The notes: a model not told the origin generated them from the sequence alone. A stretch of 64,000 bases of DNA from an uncultured Cellulomonadaceae bacterium (GCA_947495165.1 CANLXM010000002.1:434001-498000), one strand, 5' to 3'. Counted from the stretch's first letter, positions 16,934-26,270 are shown. Translations and numbers: made by a program.

Positions 16934-18222
16934 CAGGACACCCCCAGCCCGGCGACGAGGGTGCGCAGGCGCTCCCAGGTGGCGGTGCTCGGCGCATTCT
17001 CGTCGACGCCCTGCTGCAGGAAGGCATCGATCTCGGCGGCGTGCGCGAGAGCGGCGTCGACCAGCGGGTTGGACCCGGCGACGTACGCGCCGACGTCGAC
17101 GAGGTCCTGCACGCTGCGGCGCGCGGCCATGACCTTGCGCAGCGTCGTGGCGTCGGCCCGCTGCTCGGGCGTGGTCACGCGACTCGCGACGCGGGAGATG
17201 GACGCGAGGGCGTCGACCGACGGGTAGTGCCCGGCGACGGCGAGCTTGCGGTCGAGCACGACGTGGCCGTCGAGGATCGAGCGGGCGGCGTCGGCGATCG
17301 GCTCGTTGTGGTCGTCGCCGTCGACGAGCACGGTGTAGATACCCGTGACGGAGCCGCGCACGCCGGACCCGGCGCGCTCGAGCAGCTCGGCGAGCAGCGA
17401 GACGGTGGACGGCGGGTACCCGCGGGTGGCGGGGGGCTCCCCGACGGACAGCCCGATCTCGCGCTGCGCCATGGCGACGCGGGTGAGGGAGTCCATCATG
17501 AGCACGACGTCGGCGCCCTGATCGCGGAAGCCCTCGGCGATGCGCGTGGCGACGAACGCGGCGCGCTTGCGCACGAGCGCGGGCTCGTCGGAGGTGGCGA
17601 CGACGACGACCGAGCGGGCGAGGCCGGCGGGGCCGAGGTCGTCCTCGAGGAACTCGCGGACCTCGCGGCCGCGCTCGCCGACGAGCGCGATCACGGAGAC
17701 CTGCGCGTCGGTGCCGCGGGCGATCATGGACAGCAGCGTGGACTTGCCGACGCCGGAGCCGGCGAACAGCCCGATGCGCTGGCCGCGGCCGACGGTCGTG
17801 AGCGAGTCGAGCACGCGCACGCCGAGGTCGAGCGGCGCGGTGACGCGCTGGCGCTCGAGCGGGTGCGGGGCCTTGCCGCCGAGCGGCACGTAGGTCGCGT
17901 CGAGCGGGCCCTTGCCGTCGATCGGCTCACCGAGCCCGTTGAGCACCCGGCCGAGCAGACCGGCGCCGACGGGGACGCGCAGCGCGCCGCCGGTGGCGCG
18001 CACCGGCATCCCGGCGCGCAGGCCGTCCGTGGCGGCCAGCGGCATGCAGCGCACGACGTCGTCGGACGCCGCGACGGCCTCCGCGAGCATGCTGTCGCCG
18101 ATGCGCACGACGTCGCCGATCGCGGCGTCGAGGCCCTCGACCTCCATGGCGAGGCCGACGGCGGAGCGCACGCGTCCGACGCGCTCGGGGCGGGCCGCGT
18201 CGAGCACGGCGGTCCAGCTCAT
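16933..18222 (-). CDS. fliI: flagellar export ATPase FliI
   Basis: 429 residues, F1-ATPase beta-like. Walker A GLFAGSGVGKSTLL (residues 151-164), then ALVGERGREVREFL, Walker B DVVLMMDSLTRVAMAQREIG and GEPPATRGYPPSTVSLLAEL. It energises substrate unloading for the flagellar export gate. Overlaps fliH by 4 bp and fliJ by one base. Confidence 0.97.
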   Translation of the reverse strand: MSWTAVLDAARPERVGRVRSAVGLAMEVEGLDAAIGDVVRIGDSMLAEAVAASDDVVRCMPLAATDGLRAGMPVRATGGALRVPVGAGLLGRVLNGLGEPIDGKGPLDATYVPLGGKAPHPLERQRVTAPLDLGVRVLDSLTTVGRGQRIGLFAGSGVGKSTLLSMIARGTDAQVSVIALVGERGREVREFLEDDLGPAGLARSVVVVATSDEPALVRKRAAFVATRIAEGFRDQGADVVLMMDSLTRVAMAQREIGLSVGEPPATRGYPPSTVSLLAELLERAGSGVRGSVTGIYTVLVDGDDHNEPIADAARSILDGHVVLDRKLAVAGHYPSVDALASISRVASRVTTPEQRADATTLRKVMAARRSVQDLVDVGAYVAGSNPLVDAALAHAAEIDAFLQQGVDENAPSTATWERLRTLVAGLGVS

Positions 18223-18950
18223 CGTTCCGGGCTCTCGGGCAGGCTCGCGTCGAGCTCGGCGAGGCGCAGCGCCTCGGCGACCTCGGGGTCGACGTGCAGC
18301 GTGACGGCGTCCCGTGTGAGTGCCTCGGTGAGCGCGGCTGCCGCACGGTCGAACGCGGTGGAGATCTGGGCGTCGAGGTAGCCGCCGGGGAACTCGCTCA
18401 CGGCGTCGCCGCGCTCGAGGCCGGCGTCGGCGACGAGGCGCACGTCGGTCGGGAGCACGACGTCGAGCTCGTCGGCCGCCCGCAGGGCGGTCAGGGTCGC
18501 GAGGTCGTCCGGGTGCATCCGGATGGTGTGGACGACGACGCCGTCGGGGACGGCGAGGGCTCGCACGAGCGCGGACCGGGCGGAGAGCCCGTCGCGGGAC
18601 AGCTCGTGCCCGACGACGGCGCGGGCGAGGTCCAGCGCGAGCGTCGCCAGGGTGGCGCGAGCCGTGTCGAGGCCCTGGAGCGCGCGGTCGTCGGCTGCCT
18701 GAGCCGCGAGCCGCAGCGTCGCCGTGGCCGCGTCGACGCGAGCGTTGGCGTGCGCGCGGTTCTCGCGGTCGCGGGCGGCGAGGTGCGCCGCCTGGGCGTC
18801 CGCCGCGGCGACGGCCGCACGCGACCCCTCGGCCCAGCCGGCCGCGTACCCGGCCACGCGGCCGCGCTCGCGCGCCTCGCGGGCGCGGTCGTCCGCGAGC
18901 ACCGTGAGGCGGGCGGCGGTGAACCGTGCCTCCGTCGTCTCAGCTGACAT
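18219..18950 (-). CDS. fliH: flagellar assembly protein FliH
   Basis: 243 residues. An Ala/Arg-rich helical N-terminal half (REARERGRVAGYAAGWAEGS) precedes the FliH/VATPase-E-like C-terminal domain (VVHTIRMHPDDLATLTALR, EFPGGYLDAQISTAFDRAA). It tethers FliI to the C-ring. It overlaps fliG by 11 bp and fliI by 4 bp. Confidence 0.87.
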   Translation of the reverse strand: MSAETTEARFTAARLTVLADDRAREARERGRVAGYAAGWAEGSRAAVAAADAQAAHLAARDRENRAHANARVDAATATLRLAAQAADDRALQGLDTARATLATLALDLARAVVGHELSRDGLSARSALVRALAVPDGVVVHTIRMHPDDLATLTALRAADELDVVLPTDVRLVADAGLERGDAVSEFPGGYLDAQISTAFDRAAAALTEALTRDAVTLHVDPEVAEALRLAELDASLPESPER

Positions 18951-19959
18951 ACTCGTCCTCGCCCTCGCGGCGGATGGTGATCTGGCCGGACTCCTCGAGG
19001 CGGCGGATCACCTGGACGATCGTGGCGCGGCGCTCCTCGACCTGCGAGACACGCACCGGGCCGAGCAGCTCGATCTCCTCGACGAGGTTCTCGCGCGCGC
19101 GCTCGGACAGGTTGCGCATGACGGCGTCGCGCTCGCCGGGCCCGGCGCCCTTGAGCGCCACGGCCAGGTCGGCACCCTCGACGCCGCGCAGCACGAGCTG
19201 GAGCGCGCGGTCCTCGAGGAGCACGATGTCGGCGAACACGAACATCCGGCTGCGGACCTCGTCGGCCAGCGCCTCGTCCCGGTCCTCGAGCCCCTGGAGG
19301 ATGAGCTTCTCGGTGCTGGGGTCGGCGCGGTTGATGATCTCCACCAGCGGCTGGACGCCGCCGATCGCGGAGGTCTCCTGCGGCGTGAGGACGCTCGCGG
19401 ACTTGCGGCGCAGGCTGTCGGCGACGACGGAGACGACGTCGGGAGCGGCCCGCTCCATGAGGGCGATGCGGTGCGCGACCTGGCCCTGCACGGCAGGGGC
19501 GAGCCCACCGAGGATCGCCGAGGCGTGCTCGGGACGCAGGTGCGCCAGGACGAGCGCGATCGTCTGCGGGTGCTCGCCGTTCAGCAGCGCGATGACCTGC
19601 CGGGCATCGGCCTGCTGCATGAACTCGAACGGCTGCGGCGCCATGGCGGTGGCCAGGCGGTCGAGCATGTCGGCCGCCTTGTCGGCGCCCATCGAGGCCT
19701 CGAGCAGCTGCTGGGCGTAGCCCACACCACCGTTGTTCATGATCTGCGCGCCGCCGAGGGTGACCGCGTGGAACTCGCCGATCACGGCGTCGGCCATCGA
19801 GCGGTCGACCCGCTCCATGCGCATGATCTGGCCGGTGAGCTCCTCGATCGTGGCGTCGTCGAGCTGGGACATGACGCGCGCGGCGCGCTCCCGGCCGAGC
19901 TGGATGAGGACGAGGGCAGCCTTCTGGGTGCCCGTCAGGGATGCGGTCGTGGTGCTCAT
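18940..19959 (-). CDS. fliG: flagellar motor switch protein FliG
   Basis: 339 residues with N, middle and C domains. LTGTQKAALVLIQLGRERAA opens the protein, EHPQTIALVLAHLRPEHAS is the middle-domain signature, and the torque helix region reads RSRMFVFADIVLLEDRALQL with LKGAGPGERDAVMRNLSERA. FliG couples stator force to rotor. Overlaps fliF by 4 bp. Confidence 0.96.
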   Translation of the reverse strand: MSTTTASLTGTQKAALVLIQLGRERAARVMSQLDDATIEELTGQIMRMERVDRSMADAVIGEFHAVTLGGAQIMNNGGVGYAQQLLEASMGADKAADMLDRLATAMAPQPFEFMQQADARQVIALLNGEHPQTIALVLAHLRPEHASAILGGLAPAVQGQVAHRIALMERAAPDVVSVVADSLRRKSASVLTPQETSAIGGVQPLVEIINRADPSTEKLILQGLEDRDEALADEVRSRMFVFADIVLLEDRALQLVLRGVEGADLAVALKGAGPGERDAVMRNLSERARENLVEEIELLGPVRVSQVEERRATIVQVIRRLEESGQITIRREGEDEYVS

Positions 19960-21569
19960 GACCGGACCCCCGGCTCCATCCAGGCCCGCAGCATCTGCGC
20001 GACCTGGTCAGGCTCGTCGTCCACCAGCGCGCCGACGTCGGCGCGCTTGCGCTCCGCCTCGACCTGCTCGGCGTCCTTCTCCTCGGGTGCCTCGAGGGCG
20101 AGGGCCTCCTCAGCCTCCTCGACGGCGTCGAGCGCGAGCGTCGTCACCGACGGGCCCGCCTCGATCGCGTTGAGGTCACCGATGTCGAGGGCCTCGCGCT
20201 CGAGACGCTTGTCCTTGCGGGCCCGGGCGGCGAGGATCGCGATGATGATCAGGCCGAGCAGCGCTGCCCCGGCGATGACGCCGGTGCGGATGAGCTCGGA
20301 CTGACGCTCGGCCTCGGCAGCGGCCTGGGCGTCGGCGAGGGCGATCTGGGCGGCCTCGGCGGACGCGTTGGAGAACTGCAGGCGGTTGACCGTGACGACG
20401 TCTCCGCGCTCGGCGTCGATGCCCGCGGCGGCAGCCACCATGGCCTGCACGTCGTTCATGTTGAGCGCGGCGCCCGCGTCCTGGCTGATCGCGACCGACA
20501 CGGACTGGCGGCGCACGGTGCCGGGCGCGGTCTGCACGACCTCGGTCACCTTGTTCAGGGCGTTGTTGCGGGTGGCGGACTCGTTCTCGTAGCTGCCCGC
20601 GCCGTCGCCGTTCTCCGGGACCGCGATGTTGTCGGGACCGAGCACGCCCGCTCCCCCACCGCCGGTGCCCTCGTAGGCCTCGGTCGTGGTCGACTCGTTG
20701 AGCGCGGGGATCTCCTCGGGGTAGGCGAACTCCTCCGAGGTGCGCTGCGTCTGGTCGAAGTCGAGCTCCGCGGTGACGGAGACGACGGCGTTGCCGACGC
20801 CGACGATCGGCTCGAGCATGCCCTGGATCGACGTGGCGACCCGGTCCTCGTAGGCCATCGTCTGCTTGTTGCTGCCGCCCGTGGTGCCTGCGGCGGAGCC
20901 GCCGACGGCGGACAGGACGGTCCCGGTCGAGTCGATGACCGCGACGTCGGTGGTGGCCATGCCCTCGATCGATGCGGACACGAGGTGCACGATCGACTGG
21001 ACCTGGTCGTCCGTCAGCGACGTGCCGTTGCCGAGCTCGACGAACACCGACGCGGTCGGGTCCTGCTTCTCGTCCACGAACACGGTCTGCTCGGGGAGCG
21101 CGAGCTGCACGGACGCGGCCCGCACGCCCTGCATGGCGCCGATGGTCTTGGCGAGCTCGCCCTCCATCGCACGCTTGTAGGTGACGTCCTGCTGGAACTC
21201 GGACGAGCTCATGCCCATCTCGTCGAGCAGGGAGTAGCCGCCCTCGCTCGCGCCCGGCAGGCCCGCGGCGGCGGTCGCGAGGCGCATGCGGTAGACGTCG
21301 CCCTGGGGAACCATGACGGACGAGCCGCCGTCGGCGAGCTCGTAGGCCACGCCCTCGGCCTCGAGCTGCTCGACGATGGCGCTCGCGTCGGTCGCGGCGA
21401 GGCCCGTGTACAGCGGGGAGTAGGACGGCTTGGCCAGCCAGGTGCTCAGGGTCACGGCGACCAGGACGAGCACGGCGAGGCCGATCAGCGCGAGGGTGCG
21501 CTGGGCGACGGTGAACTCACGGATGGCGGCGCCCAGCTTGCCGAAGGCGCTCGTGATCTGCTGCGGCAT
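19956..21569 (-). CDS. fliF: flagellar MS-ring protein FliF
   Basis: 537 residues. Membrane helices near residues 28-45 (LALIGLAVLVLVAVTLSTWL) and near 445 (IRTGVIAGAALLGLIIIAIL) flank the ring-building domains, with LYTGLAATDASAIVEQLEAEG and the ALPEQTVFVDEKQDPTASVF motif. The C-terminal tail binds FliG. It forms the MS ring that nucleates the basal body. It follows fliE with a one-base overlap. Confidence 0.96.
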   Translation of the reverse strand: MPQQITSAFGKLGAAIREFTVAQRTLALIGLAVLVLVAVTLSTWLAKPSYSPLYTGLAATDASAIVEQLEAEGVAYELADGGSSVMVPQGDVYRMRLATAAAGLPGASEGGYSLLDEMGMSSSEFQQDVTYKRAMEGELAKTIGAMQGVRAASVQLALPEQTVFVDEKQDPTASVFVELGNGTSLTDDQVQSIVHLVSASIEGMATTDVAVIDSTGTVLSAVGGSAAGTTGGSNKQTMAYEDRVATSIQGMLEPIVGVGNAVVSVTAELDFDQTQRTSEEFAYPEEIPALNESTTTEAYEGTGGGGAGVLGPDNIAVPENGDGAGSYENESATRNNALNKVTEVVQTAPGTVRRQSVSVAISQDAGAALNMNDVQAMVAAAAGIDAERGDVVTVNRLQFSNASAEAAQIALADAQAAAEAERQSELIRTGVIAGAALLGLIIIAILAARARKDKRLEREALDIGDLNAIEAGPSVTTLALDAVEEAEEALALEAPEEKDAEQVEAERKRADVGALVDDEPDQVAQMLRAWMEPGVRS

Positions 21570-21898
21570 CAGGCCTGCATCCTCATGATCTCGGTGAACG
21601 CGTCAACGGCCTTGTTTCGGACCGCGGCGGTCAGCTCGAGCATGACCTTCGCCTCCGACGACGCGACCGTGTAGTCGTGCACGTCGTCGAGGTCGCCCGT
21701 GACGGCCTTGACGGCCAGCGCGTTGGACGTCTCCTGGGCCTCCTGGAGGCCCTCGATGGCACCCGTGAGGGAGACAGCGAAGCCGCCGTCGTCGGGCCCG
21801 GAGACCTGGGGGCTCTCGGTGGGGAGGTAGCCCGTGCCGGCGACGCCCGCGAGGGGGCTTGCCGTGAGGGCGGACAGGGGGGAGATCGCGAAGGCCAT
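21569..21898 (-). CDS. fliE: flagellar hook-basal body protein FliE
   Basis: 109 residues. The conserved C-terminal half contains VKAVTGDLDDVHDYTVASSE followed by AKVMLELTAAVRNKAVDAFT and EIMRMQ. FliE joins the MS ring to the rod. Overlaps flgC and fliF by one base. Confidence 0.94.
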   Translation of the reverse strand: MAFAISPLSALTASPLAGVAGTGYLPTESPQVSGPDDGGFAVSLTGAIEGLQEAQETSNALAVKAVTGDLDDVHDYTVASSEAKVMLELTAAVRNKAVDAFTEIMRMQA

Positions 21899-22293
21899 CA
21901 GTTACGTCCGATCTGGAGGGCTGCCTCGTAGGTAGCGCGAGCACGGTCGACGATGGCGGCGTTGGCCTGGTAGCCACGCTGCGCCATGATCAGCTGGGAC
22001 ATCTGGCTCGCCATGTCGATGTCGGGGTAGCGCACGTAGCCCTCGGCATCGGCGAGCGGGTGGGCGGGCTCGTAGACCATGCGGCCCTCGGCGCTGCCGA
22101 CGACGATGCCGCGCACCTGGGCGCCCTGGCCGTCCTGCATCTCGGAGGCCACGACGTAGCGCGCCTGGAAGGCGTCCTCGTCGGTCGAGGTGACGGTCGA
22201 CGCGTTCGCGATGTTGTCGCTGAGCGCGTCGAGCCACTTGCGGTAGACGGTCATGCCCGAGGAGGCGATGCCGATCGCGCCGAAGGTCGTCAT
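21898..22293 (-). CDS. flgC: flagellar rod protein FlgC
   Basis: 131 residues from ATG 22293. GIASSGMTVYRKWLDALSDN followed by IANASTV at the N-terminus, and YPDIDMASQMSQLIMAQRGY with QANAAIVDRARATYEAALQI at the C-terminus, are the rod protein terminal helices of FlgC. The longer frame to 22647 merges with flgB in another reading and is rejected. Confidence 0.95.
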   Translation of the reverse strand: MTTFGAIGIASSGMTVYRKWLDALSDNIANASTVTSTDEDAFQARYVVASEMQDGQGAQVRGIVVGSAEGRMVYEPAHPLADAEGYVRYPDIDMASQMSQLIMAQRGYQANAAIVDRARATYEAALQIGRN

Positions 22294-22634
22294 CAGTTGC
22301 TCCTCATGGCGGTGCGCAGGGAGGAGAACGTGCCGTCGATCGCCTGCGTCGCCAGCTGGTAGCGCAGGTTCGTGTCGACGTTCAGGAGCGTCTCCGTGTC
22401 GAGGTTGACGTTGTTGCCGTCGAGCCGCGTGGGCTCGAGCGACGTCGACGTGCTCGCCGAGACCGCACCGCGGCCCTGGCGGACGGCGCTCGCGAGGGTG
22501 TCCTCGAAGGACACGCGCTGGGCGAGGAAGCCGGGCGTCTGGATGTTCGCGACATTGTTCGCGATCACCCGCTGACGCAGGGCGAGGCCGTCGAGCGCGC
22601 TGTGGAGCGCGTTGAACGTCACGGATTCGAGCAC
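22293..22634 (-). CDS. flgB: flagellar rod protein FlgB
   Basis: 113 residues with a GTG start. LHSALDGLALRQRVIANNVA, then NIQTPGFLAQRVSFEDTLAS, is the FlgB N-terminus; NNVNLDTETLLNVDTNLRYQ is the C-terminal part. It opens the long flgB-to-flgE operon; a candidate promoter lies about 76 bp upstream. Confidence 0.94.
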   Translation of the reverse strand: MLESVTFNALHSALDGLALRQRVIANNVANIQTPGFLAQRVSFEDTLASAVRQGRGAVSASTSTSLEPTRLDGNNVNLDTETLLNVDTNLRYQLATQAIDGTFSSLRTAMRSN

Positions 22635-22709
22635 GAGGAAACCCCATCAGGCTTGGGTTGTGGTGGCCGATCCGTGGCCGGGTGATGAGCGATCCATGCT
22701 CGCCCGGCC

Positions 22710-22735
22710 CATCGGACCCTGGCCTGGGCCCATGA
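22710..22735 (-). promoter_or_regulatory. candidate flagellar-sigma promoter for the flgB operon
   Basis: Minus strand: TCAT (22735-22732), 16-base spacer, CCGATG (22715-22710). Same arrangement as the flagellin and flgN candidates. It lies in the 269-bp gap between the FliT-like gene and flgB, which holds no other gene. Confidence 0.45.
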
Positions 22736-22903
22736 GCCTTTTCTCACCTGTGCGGGTGAATATTCGCGGCGAACCGTTGCACCTGTTGTTCAGTGTGCGC
22801 CGCTGACCGGACACAACAGTCAATCGCCGTCGTTCGGGGCGGCTCGGGCGCGCAGCGGGCGCGCGCAGGCACGCAGCGAGCGCGTCAGGACGCGCGCGAG
22901 GTC

Positions 22904-23257
22904 TCAGCCCTCGGTGTCGAGGTACACCGGACGCGCGTGCGGGCGCGGGTCGACGGCGTCGAGCATCTTCACGTGCGAGCGTGACTGGTGGATGGCGCGC
23001 GCGAGCCGCGCGGCCGTCTCCTTCTGCGCCTCGAGGACCACGCGGGCGCGCTCGGCGACCGTCACGGGCATGGGGCCGAGGCCCGCGGGCACACGCCACT
23101 GGCTGGCCTTGGCGAGGGCGACCTGGGCGACCTCGAGCGCGTGGGTCGCGTCGAGCAGGGCGTTGGTCTGCTCGAGGTCGAGCTCGAGGGTGTCGAGCGC
23201 GTCGTGCCACGCCTGTTCCCAGGGCGTGAGTGCGGTGTCAGGGGTCGTCGAGCTCAT
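22904..23257 (-). CDS. hypothetical protein in FliT position
   Basis: 117 residues, helical and acidic: MSSTTPDTALTPWEQAWHDA, then LDTLELDLEQTNALLDATHA, and a C-terminal half with ERARVVLEAQKETAARLARA. No motif I can name. It follows fliS by 23 bp, where many bacteria carry the small FliD chaperone FliT, and its size and helical make-up fit such a chaperone. The larger frame reaching 23512 is antisense-type read-through of fliS. Confidence 0.6.
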   Translation of the reverse strand: MSSTTPDTALTPWEQAWHDALDTLELDLEQTNALLDATHALEVAQVALAKASQWRVPAGLGPMPVTVAERARVVLEAQKETAARLARAIHQSRSHVKMLDAVDPRPHARPVYLDTEG

Positions 23258-23280
23258 GGAGGTTGGGCGACGGCGGACCG

Positions 23281-23727
23281 TCAGCCGACCCCCAGCTCGC
23301 CGAGCCCGCCCGAGGCGGCGCCGGCGAGCGCAGGAACCGTCGTGGGGACGGGAGCCGCGAGCTGCGCCGCGGCCTCGTGCCAGGAGTCGCGCAGCGGCTC
23401 GACGATCTTGCGGCACGCGACCGTGCGCTCGGGGTCGCCCGAGATGTTCGCGCTCATCAGCTCGCCCAGGAGGAAGGAGTACAGGGAGTGCAGCTGTGCC
23501 GCACCACCCCACGCGTCGGTCTTCAGGGTGACCATGAGCTCGGAGACGATGTCCTGGGCGTGGGTGAGGTTCTCGTTCGCCGTCGGGCGGTCGCCCGAGC
23601 GCTGGGCACTCTCGGCGCGGGTGAGGTCGAGGACCAGACGGTCGTAGAGCATCGTGAGCAGCTTGGCCGGGCTGGCGCTCAGCACCGAGTCGGCGAGGAA
23701 CTGCGCGCGGAAGGCTTGGGCGTTCAT
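23281..23727 (-). CDS. fliS: flagellin export chaperone FliS
   Basis: 148 residues. LSASPAKLLTMLYDRLVLDL is the FliS core motif, followed by NLTHAQDIVSELMVTLKTDA and LYSFLLGELMSANISGD. It keeps flagellin unpolymerised before export. The C-terminus is an Ala/Gly-rich tail. It lies 16 bp after fliD. Confidence 0.94.
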   Translation of the reverse strand: MNAQAFRAQFLADSVLSASPAKLLTMLYDRLVLDLTRAESAQRSGDRPTANENLTHAQDIVSELMVTLKTDAWGGAAQLHSLYSFLLGELMSANISGDPERTVACRKIVEPLRDSWHEAAAQLAAPVPTTVPALAGAASGGLGELGVG

Positions 23728-23743
23728 CGGACTCTCCGGGTCA

Positions 23744-25123
23744 CTAGGCGCTGGCGCCGCTGAGCGAGGACAGCTGGCTGGTCAGCCAGCTCTGCTGGGC
23801 GTTGAGCCCACTGAGGGTGACCTCGAGGGCGGACCACTGACGCTGCAGGCCTTCGCGGCGCACCTCGAGCCGGCGGTCCCAGTCGGAGATCTGGTCACCC
23901 ATCGAACGGATGCTCGACTCGTGGTTGGTGATCTTCTGGGTGAGGGTCCCGTCGTACTTGTCGGACGCGACTGTCGCGACCCCACCGACGGCGGCGGCCA
24001 CACCCATGACCATCCGCTGCGCTGCCGCGGGGTCGGCCGCGAGCGCCTCGGCGAACTTCTTCTCGTCGAAGGTGAACGTGCCGTCGCGGCCGACGACGAT
24101 GCCGGCCGTCGACGGGGACAGCCCGTCGACGGGCCTGCTGCCCGCCGAGAGGAGGTTCTGCTGCAGTGCACGTGTGGCACTGTCGCCCGTGAGGAGACCT
24201 CCCGCGACGACGGTCTTGCCGGCGCTGTCGGTCGTCGTCGTCGTCTTCGTCCGCGACGCGATCTCGGAGAGCACCTGGTTGAGCTGGGCGACGAGGTCGG
24301 CGCCGAGCTTCGTCAGGGCTTTTTCGTCCTGCCCGACGGTGATCGTGACTGGGTCGGCCTCGACCTTCGTCACGGTGACGTCGACGCCGTCCATGAGGCC
24401 GGCGAACGTGTTGGACGACTGCTCAAAAGTGGTCTCGGTGCCGAGGCCGCTGCCCTTCCAGAGCGTGATGATCGCGTTGCTGGCTTCGCGGGCCAGCGTG
24501 CCATCGACTCTGGTGCCGCCGCCACCCTCGACCTCGGCCTTGGTGCCGGCGAGCAGCTCGAACGTGTGGTCGGTGCCCGTCTCGGTCCCCGTCAGCTGGA
24601 GCCGGTACTCCGGGGGATCGCCCGCAGCGACGCGCACGGCGGTCGCCTTGACGCCCGCGTCGCTGTCGTTGATGGCCTTCGTGATGGAGGCCAGGTCTGT
24701 GCCCGTGGGCGTGATCTCGGTGAGCGTACCGTCGGCGCTGCGCAGCGTGAAGGACGAGCCTCCGCGCAACAGGTCGGAGGCATCGTCGAAGCTGGCGGAC
24801 AGCGAGATTTGGGAGGTCGCGATCGCATCGACCGAGAAGGTCACGGTGCCGGCGGCACCGCCGCCGGTCGCGGAGGTGGTCACGCTCTCGGCGGAGGACG
24901 TCGCGGAGCGGGCGTCCCAGGACGCCGGTTTGAGCGCGGTCTTGGCCGCGTCCGCGAGCGAGGCCGTCTTGACGTTGAGCGCCTGGAGGGCCGCCAGGAC
25001 CTTTTCCGCGCTCGACTTCTTCTGGGTCAGGAGCGTCTGCGGTGCAGCCTCGACCTGCATGAGGCTCGCGATCATCGACGTGGTGTCGAGACCGGAGACG
25101 AGACCATCGATGGCGAATGCCAC
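23744..25123 (-). CDS. fliD: flagellar filament cap protein FliD
   Basis: 459 residues. The N-terminus IDGLVSGLDTTSMIASLMQV and the C-terminus YDGTLTQKITNHESSIRSM with ISDWDRRLEVRREGLQRQWS are the FliD terminal coiled-coil parts; the middle contains the DNA-free beta domains (TFSVDAIATSQISLSASFD). It caps the growing filament. It is separated from flagellin by 147 bp that include a strong terminator. Confidence 0.95.
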   Translation of the reverse strand: MAFAIDGLVSGLDTTSMIASLMQVEAAPQTLLTQKKSSAEKVLAALQALNVKTASLADAAKTALKPASWDARSATSSAESVTTSATGGGAAGTVTFSVDAIATSQISLSASFDDASDLLRGGSSFTLRSADGTLTEITPTGTDLASITKAINDSDAGVKATAVRVAAGDPPEYRLQLTGTETGTDHTFELLAGTKAEVEGGGGTRVDGTLAREASNAIITLWKGSGLGTETTFEQSSNTFAGLMDGVDVTVTKVEADPVTITVGQDEKALTKLGADLVAQLNQVLSEIASRTKTTTTTDSAGKTVVAGGLLTGDSATRALQQNLLSAGSRPVDGLSPSTAGIVVGRDGTFTFDEKKFAEALAADPAAAQRMVMGVAAAVGGVATVASDKYDGTLTQKITNHESSIRSMGDQISDWDRRLEVRREGLQRQWSALEVTLSGLNAQQSWLTSQLSSLSGASA

Positions 25124-25178
25124 GGGGACGTCCTTTCCGGGGTAGTGCTGCGCCGAAGGCGCCTACAGATGGCACTGA

Positions 25179-25205
25179 AGGTGGGGCACGTGCTGTGCCC
25201 CACCT
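25179..25205 (-). terminator. hairpin terminator after flagellin
   Basis: Perfect 11-bp stem AGGTGGGGCAC / GTGCCCCACCT with a 5-base loop, 66 bp past the flagellin stop. No T-run follows, as is common in actinobacteria. It isolates flagellin transcription from fliD. Confidence 0.75.
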
Positions 25206-25270
25206 CCAGAGGTGACGAGCGGTGCTCGTCGTGCAAGGAGCTGCCGGAGCAGGTTCCTCAGCGCGTCAGA

Positions 25271-26110
25271 TCAACGCAGGAGCGACAGCACGCCCTGGGG
25301 GATCTGGTTGGCCTGCGCGAGCATGGCGGTGCCAGCCTGCGACAGGATCTGCGCGCGGGTGAACGACACCATCTCCTGAGCCATGTCCGTGTCGCGGATC
25401 CGGCTCTCCGACGCGGACAGGTTCTCCGTCGCGACGTTGATGTTCTTGATGGTGTGCTCGAACCGGTTCTGCATAGCACCGAGCTCGGAGCGCGCGGTGG
25501 AGATCGAGCCGATCGCGGTGTCGATCGAGTTGATCGCCGTCTGCGAAGACGTGTGGCTTGAGAAGTCCAGCGCGCCCATCGTGGTGACGACAGCGTTCAC
25601 GTTTGCGCCGCTGAGGTCGACCTCGATGGCGCTGGTGGTCGCGCCGTCCGCGCCGACCTGGAAGGTCAGGACGCCGGCCGTGCCACCGGTGCCGTCGAGC
25701 AGCTGGGTGCCGTTGAAGTTCGTCGAGTCAGCGATACGACCGAGCTCGTCCACGAGGCTGTCCGCCTCGGTCTGGATGTTGGCACGAGCGTCCGTGCTGT
25801 TCGAGTCGTTAGCAGCCTGGACACCCAGGTCACGCACGCGCTGCAGGATGGCGTGGACCTCGGTCAGGGCGCCTTCCGCGGTCTGCACGACCGAGATGCC
25901 GTCCTGAGCGTTGCGAGCGGCGACCTTGAGGCCACCGACCTGCGAGCGCAGGCCCTCGGAGATGGCCAGACCAGCAGCGTCGTCCGCAGCACGGTTGATG
26001 CGGAAGCCCGACGAGAGCTTCTCGAGGCTCTTGCTCAGGTCGTTCTGCGTGTTGGACAGGTTGCGGTAGGAGTTGACTGCCGCGATGTTCTGGTTGATCG
26101 AGAGACCCAT
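25271..26110 (-). CDS. fliC: flagellin
   Basis: 279 residues, short for a flagellin: only the D0 and D1 coiled-coil domains plus a small insert are present. N-terminus MGLSINQNIAAVNSYRNLSN with SLEKLSSGFRINRAADDAAG; C-terminus IRDTDMAQEMVSFTRAQILS with QAGTAMLAQANQIPQGVLSL. The ATG at 26110 is preceded by a purine-rich ribosome site; the longer frame to 26194 has no flagellin match. It has its own promoter candidate and terminator, as expected for a highly expressed single gene. Confidence 0.97.
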   Translation of the reverse strand: MGLSINQNIAAVNSYRNLSNTQNDLSKSLEKLSSGFRINRAADDAAGLAISEGLRSQVGGLKVAARNAQDGISVVQTAEGALTEVHAILQRVRDLGVQAANDSNSTDARANIQTEADSLVDELGRIADSTNFNGTQLLDGTGGTAGVLTFQVGADGATTSAIEVDLSGANVNAVVTTMGALDFSSHTSSQTAINSIDTAIGSISTARSELGAMQNRFEHTIKNINVATENLSASESRIRDTDMAQEMVSFTRAQILSQAGTAMLAQANQIPQGVLSLLR

Positions 26111-26171
26111 GATGATCTTCTTCCGTGAGTGGGGTCGGACTGCGCCGCCCATCCGTGGGCTGACACCTTGC

Positions 26172-26198
26172 TCATCGGTGCCCCCGGGGAGCACTTGA
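26172..26198 (-). promoter_or_regulatory. candidate sigma-28-type promoter of flagellin
   Basis: Minus strand TCAA (26198-26195), 16-base spacer, CCGATGA (26178-26172), about 62 bp before the flagellin ATG. This is the best match in the window to the sigma-28 pattern TAAA-N15/16-CCGATAA. Confidence 0.6.
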
Positions 26199-26220
26199 GG
26201 TTTTCTTCGAAAAAGTTTGA

Positions 26221-26251
26221 GGACCCCGCCGCACCAGGTGCGACGGGGCCC
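26221..26251 (-). terminator. intrinsic terminator after fliA
   Basis: A 15-bp stem with two interruptions (GGACCCCGCCGCACC against GGTGCGACGGGGCCC) around one base, followed on the minus strand by CTCAAACTTTTTC. It ends fliA transcription about 20 bp past the stop and just before the flagellin promoter. Confidence 0.75.
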
Positions 26252-26270
26252 TCGGGGAGGCCTGCGGGGG

